Part shown: positions 6,601 through 8,426 of the stretch, one piece after another
Numbering within the stretch: position 1 is the first letter of the stretch
Layout: each line of letters starts with the position of its first letter
Program-made: the position numbers and the translations under genes
Notes under the pieces: model-generated
What the model was told of the DNA's origin: nothing
What the model saw: the letters and a program-made list of their open reading frames with translations, nothing else
Databases searched by the model: none
Assembly (NCBI GenBank): GCA_029859185.1
Contig: JAOUDR010000098.1
Span: 1 to 8,426, forward strand
Reading direction: 5' to 3'
DNA length: 8,426 nucleotides
Source of the DNA: Gemmatimonadota bacterium
GTDB lineage: Bacteria; Gemmatimonadota; Gemmatimonadetes; Gemmatimonadales; GWC2-71-9

Positions 6601-7500
6601 ATGCCCGCGAAATCCGTCACGCCCAGTCTGGAAGGTGCCCTGCACATCCCGGGAGAACGACCGCGCGACGAAGAGATCGATGTGTTCGGAATGACGCACG
6701 TCGGCAAGTCCCGGCCGGCGAACCAGGACCATTTCCTGATCTGCTCGCTACAGAAGACCCTCGAGGTGCACGCGACGAGCCTGCCCGAGACGGACATGCT
6801 ACCCAGCCGCAGCGAGCGCCTCGCGTTCCTCGGCGTGGTCGCCGACGGCGTCGGGGGGCTCGCGGGGGGCGAAGAGGCCTCGCGCCTGGCCGTCAAGGCA
6901 ATCACGGGGTACGTCGCGAGTTCACTGCACTGCTACTACGCCAACGATGCGAGCCAGGAAGCCGCCTTCATGGGCGCATTGCAGGAAGGGGTGATCCAGG
7001 CCCACCAGCGCGTCATGGAGGACGCGGAAGGCCGCGGAGAGCGCGGCGCCACGACCATGACCCTGGTACTCGCCGTCTGGCCGCGGCTCTACGTGCTGCA
7101 GGTGGGCGACTCGCGTTGCTATCTGCTCCGCAAGGAGAAATTCTATCGGGTGACGCGCGACCAGACCATGGCGGAGCGGATGATCGCGGAGGGGCTGGTG
7201 GAGCGCGAGCAGGCGGAGAACTCCCGCCTGGCCCACATCCTCACGAGTGCGGTCGGCGGCAGCGATATCATGCCGGTCATGACCGCCATCACGAGTCGCT
7301 GGGGCGACGTCGTGATGGCGTGCTCGGACGGGCTGACCAAGCACGTCTCCGAGGACACGATCCAGGAACGGCTGACGAACCTCACATCGGCGGAACAGGT
7401 CTGCCGCCAGCTGGTGGACGACGCGCTGGAAGCCGGCGGCAGCGACAACATCACGGTGCTCGTGGGCTACGCCCGGAAGGGCGCGGCGGCCAAGACCTGA
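6601..7500 (+). CDS. PP2C-family serine/threonine protein phosphatase
   Basis: Protein of 299 aa: one complete PPM/PP2C catalytic domain (about 27-292) after a short polar N-terminus, with no membrane segment, so cytosolic. It hydrolyses phospho-Ser/Thr using two or three Mn/Mg ions. All acidic metal-site motifs are present: THVGKSRPANQD43 (motif 1), VVAD82GVGG (motif 2), GATTMTLVL (149-157), LQVGD170SRCYLLR, RDQTMAERMI (186-195), CSD243GLTKHVS and GGSD282NITVLV. A polar insertion (about 50-74) separates the first two motifs, where compact bacterial PP2Cs have a shorter loop. No Hanks-type kinase or FHA gene is visible nearby, so the partner kinase must be elsewhere. It is transcribed away from the DUF5916 gene, and its stop is 7 bp from the convergent small membrane protein gene. 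Confidence 0.94.
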   Translation: MPAKSVTPSLEGALHIPGERPRDEEIDVFGMTHVGKSRPANQDHFLICSLQKTLEVHATSLPETDMLPSRSERLAFLGVVADGVGGLAGGEEASRLAVKAITGYVASSLHCYYANDASQEAAFMGALQEGVIQAHQRVMEDAEGRGERGATTMTLVLAVWPRLYVLQVGDSRCYLLRKEKFYRVTRDQTMAERMIAEGLVEREQAENSRLAHILTSAVGGSDIMPVMTAITSRWGDVVMACSDGLTKHVSEDTIQERLTNLTSAEQVCRQLVDDALEAGGSDNITVLVGYARKGAAAKT

Positions 7501-7507
7501 TCCGCCG

Positions 7508-7786
7508 CTAGCCCCCCGGGAGACGCTTGCGAGCGTCCTTCGAGCCGTGGTGTACGCCCCACCCCACGCCGACGCCGAAGATCACGGCAGCCGGAGCGCC
7601 GACGATCGGGAGGATCCAGACCACCGGAGCCGCCACGATGGCGGCGACAGCGCCGGCAATGATGGGAGCGGTGGGCTTGTGCGCCGCATCCACGAACCGC
7701 AGTCGATCCCGCACGAACTGCCGGGACTTGAGGTAGCCAAACAGGGTCGCGGCCCCGGTTCCGGCGGCAAAGAGTAACTCGAGCAT
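7508..7786 (-). CDS. Small membrane protein (92 aa), function unknown
   Basis: The ATG at 7786 is chosen over the in-frame ATG at 7846 because a strong AAGGGAGGT (7798-7790) lies just before it and the protein then begins directly with a hydrophobic stretch. There is a short hydrophobic N-terminus (about 2-18), a basic middle (KSRQFVRDRLRF, 20-31), and an Ala/Val/Pro-rich hairpin of two spans (about 41-59 and 61-78) joined near Pro/Gly. The tail is basic (HHGSKDARKR). The topology suggests an inner-membrane protein with basic segments facing the cytosol. I do not recognise the family. It converges on the phosphatase gene and diverges from the oxidoreductase. Its strong ribosome site and sensible topology argue that it is real. 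Confidence 0.72.
   Translation of the reverse strand: MLELLFAAGTGAATLFGYLKSRQFVRDRLRFVDAAHKPTAPIIAGAVAAIVAAPVVWILPIVGAPAAVIFGVGVGWGVHHGSKDARKRLPGG
7522..7537. terminator. Hairpin at the convergent gene ends (weak terminator candidate)
   Basis: GACGCT (7522-7527) and AGCGTC (7532-7537) pair perfectly around TGCG. It lies 22 bp past the phosphatase stop but inside the last codons of the convergent membrane protein gene. It is followed by CTTCG rather than a T-run, so termination activity is uncertain. Confidence 0.3.
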
Positions 7787-7789
7787 GTG

Positions 7790-7798
7790 ACCTCCCTT
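7790..7798 (-). promoter_or_regulatory. Strong ribosome-binding site AAGGGAGGT
   Basis: Minus-strand AAGGGAGGT ends 3 nt before the ATG at 7786 (GGAGG core 4 nt away). It is the best Shine-Dalgarno match in the window and decides the start of the 92-aa membrane protein. Confidence 0.7.
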
Positions 7799-7800
7799 CT

Positions 7801-7827
7801 GACGACCGGACGACCGACCGTTGTCGG
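7801..7827. repeat. Tandem GACGACCG repeat and short hairpin upstream of the small membrane protein gene
   Basis: GACGACCG is present at 7801-7808 and 7809-7816, with a partial ACCG after it. CCGAC (7814-7818) and GTCGG (7823-7827) form a 5-bp stem. The block is directly upstream of the ribosome site at 7790-7798, so it probably lies in the 5' leader or promoter of that gene. A function is not shown. Confidence 0.4.
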
Positions 7828-7879
7828 AAGTTTCAATTCGTGACATCGCAGGGCGCGTGGGCGGTGTGGTCCACAGTCT

Positions 7880-7894
7880 ACCCGGGAACCGGGT
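7880..7894. repeat. Hairpin ACCCGG-GAA-CCGGGT before the oxidoreductase gene
   Basis: A perfect 6-bp inverted repeat with a 3-nt loop ends 29 bp before the ATG at 7924. It could be an operator half-site pair or a leader hairpin for the oxidoreductase. Its short length means chance is also possible. Confidence 0.35.
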
Positions 7895-7923
7895 CCCACC
7901 CCAACCCGTTGTAGGTTATCAAG

Positions 7924-8426
7924 ATGGCTCGCAATGACCTGATCGTGATAGGTGGTGGGGTAGCCGGCCTGGTGACGTGTGCCGGTGCCGCGGCGCTTGG
8001 GCTCCGGGCCGTGCTGATCGAGCGGGAGCGTCTCGGCGGCGATTGTCTGTGGTCCGGATGTGTGCCGAGCAAGGCGCTCCTGGCGTCCGCCCGGGTCGCG
8101 CACGAGGCGCGATGCGGATCGGACTGGGGGTTGCCCTCGTGCGAGCTGCCGATCGCGATGAGCGAGGTGATGGCGCGGATGCGGATTGCGCGCAGCCGCA
8201 TCGCGGTGCATGACGACCCGGAGCGGTTTCGCCGCTTGGGTGTGGACGTGGTGATTGGTGACGCCCAGGTCGTGTCGCCGCGGGCGGTGCGGGTGGACGG
8301 GCGGCTGATCGAGGGGACGCGTCTCGTGGTCGCGACCGGGGCCGGCCCCGCCCGCCCGCCGATTCCGGGGCTCGAAGATGCGCCGACCCTCGACTACGCC
8401 ACCGTGTTCGAGCAGGAATCCTTCCC
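7924..8426 (+). CDS. Pyridine nucleotide-disulfide oxidoreductase, dihydrolipoamide dehydrogenase/mercuric reductase-like (3' truncated)
   Basis: The first 167 residues are visible and the frame stays open to the right edge; complete relatives are about 450-480 aa. The ATG at 7924 follows a weak TAGG at 7912-7915. Residues 5-15 (DLIVIGGGVAG) are the FAD-binding GxGxxG of a Rossmann fold, with E33 as the usual ribose-binding acidic residue at the end of strand 2. GGDCLWSGCVPSKAL (38-52) is the redox-active disulfide motif of class I flavoprotein disulfide reductases, with C41 and C46. The second FAD segment LVVATGAGPARPPIPG is also present (about 139-154). The enzyme should pass electrons from NAD(P)H through FAD to the disulfide. 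The LWSGCVPSK form is like the mercuric-reductase/YkgC-type group. The substrate-defining C-terminal part is missing, so lipoamide, mercury and other disulfides cannot be told apart. No E2/E1 or mer genes are visible. Confidence 0.9.
   Translation, partial: MARNDLIVIGGGVAGLVTCAGAAALGLRAVLIERERLGGDCLWSGCVPSKALLASARVAHEARCGSDWGLPSCELPIAMSEVMARMRIARSRIAVHDDPERFRRLGVDVVIGDAQVVSPRAVRVDGRLIEGTRLVVATGAGPARPPIPGLEDAPTLDYATVFEQESF

Noticed and set aside
6294..7511. 405-aa plus-strand open frame
   Set aside because: It is a different frame over the PP2C gene, Arg/Gly-rich, with no PP2C motifs.
7582..8211. 209-aa minus-strand frame over the oxidoreductase start
   Set aside because: It is antisense to a frame carrying the FAD and CxxxxC motifs and overlaps the small membrane protein in another frame.

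Overview
The window is GC-rich chromosomal DNA from a Gram-negative-type bacterium. The envelope genes show this: an outer-membrane beta-barrel protein with a signal peptide and a C-terminal Phe, and a lipobox-bearing lipoprotein. The DUF5916/CBM9-like barrel, DUF1569 protein, stand-alone PP2C phosphatase and high GC together suggest Gemmatimonadota, or possibly Acidobacteriota. That is an inference from gene content, because no rRNA or other phylogenetic marker is present.

Layout, left to right. (1) The 3' part of a zinc-dependent succinylglutamate desuccinylase/aspartoacylase-family protein (+), cut by the left edge. (2) A DUF1569 (DinB-like) protein and a 4-TM membrane protein (+), joined by a GTGA start/stop overlap and so probably translationally coupled. 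(3) About 520 bp (2034-2556) with no convincing gene but several hairpins and a short direct repeat; this is the least explained part. (4) A minus-strand pair read from 6390 down to 2557: a 902-aa DUF5916 outer-membrane barrel with an N-terminal CBM9-like domain, then, 69 bp downstream, a beta-lactamase-class-C-like serine hydrolase lipoprotein. (5) A 210-bp divergent intergenic region, then a complete PP2C Ser/Thr phosphatase (+). (6) A 92-aa membrane protein of unknown function (-), convergent with the phosphatase and only 7 bp from its stop. (7) A divergent pyridine nucleotide-disulfide oxidoreductase (+), cut by the right edge.

Functionally this looks like ordinary housekeeping and envelope content. 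The DUF5916 barrel and serine hydrolase are probably co-transcribed and act in the envelope. The phosphatase probably reverses Ser/Thr phosphorylation by Hanks-type kinases encoded elsewhere. I found no CRISPR array, tRNA, rRNA, intact mobile element or obvious defence system. The points most worth a second look are the 2034-2556 gap, the altered third motif of the serine hydrolase, the DUF5916/hydrolase pairing, and the two unrecognised small membrane proteins.
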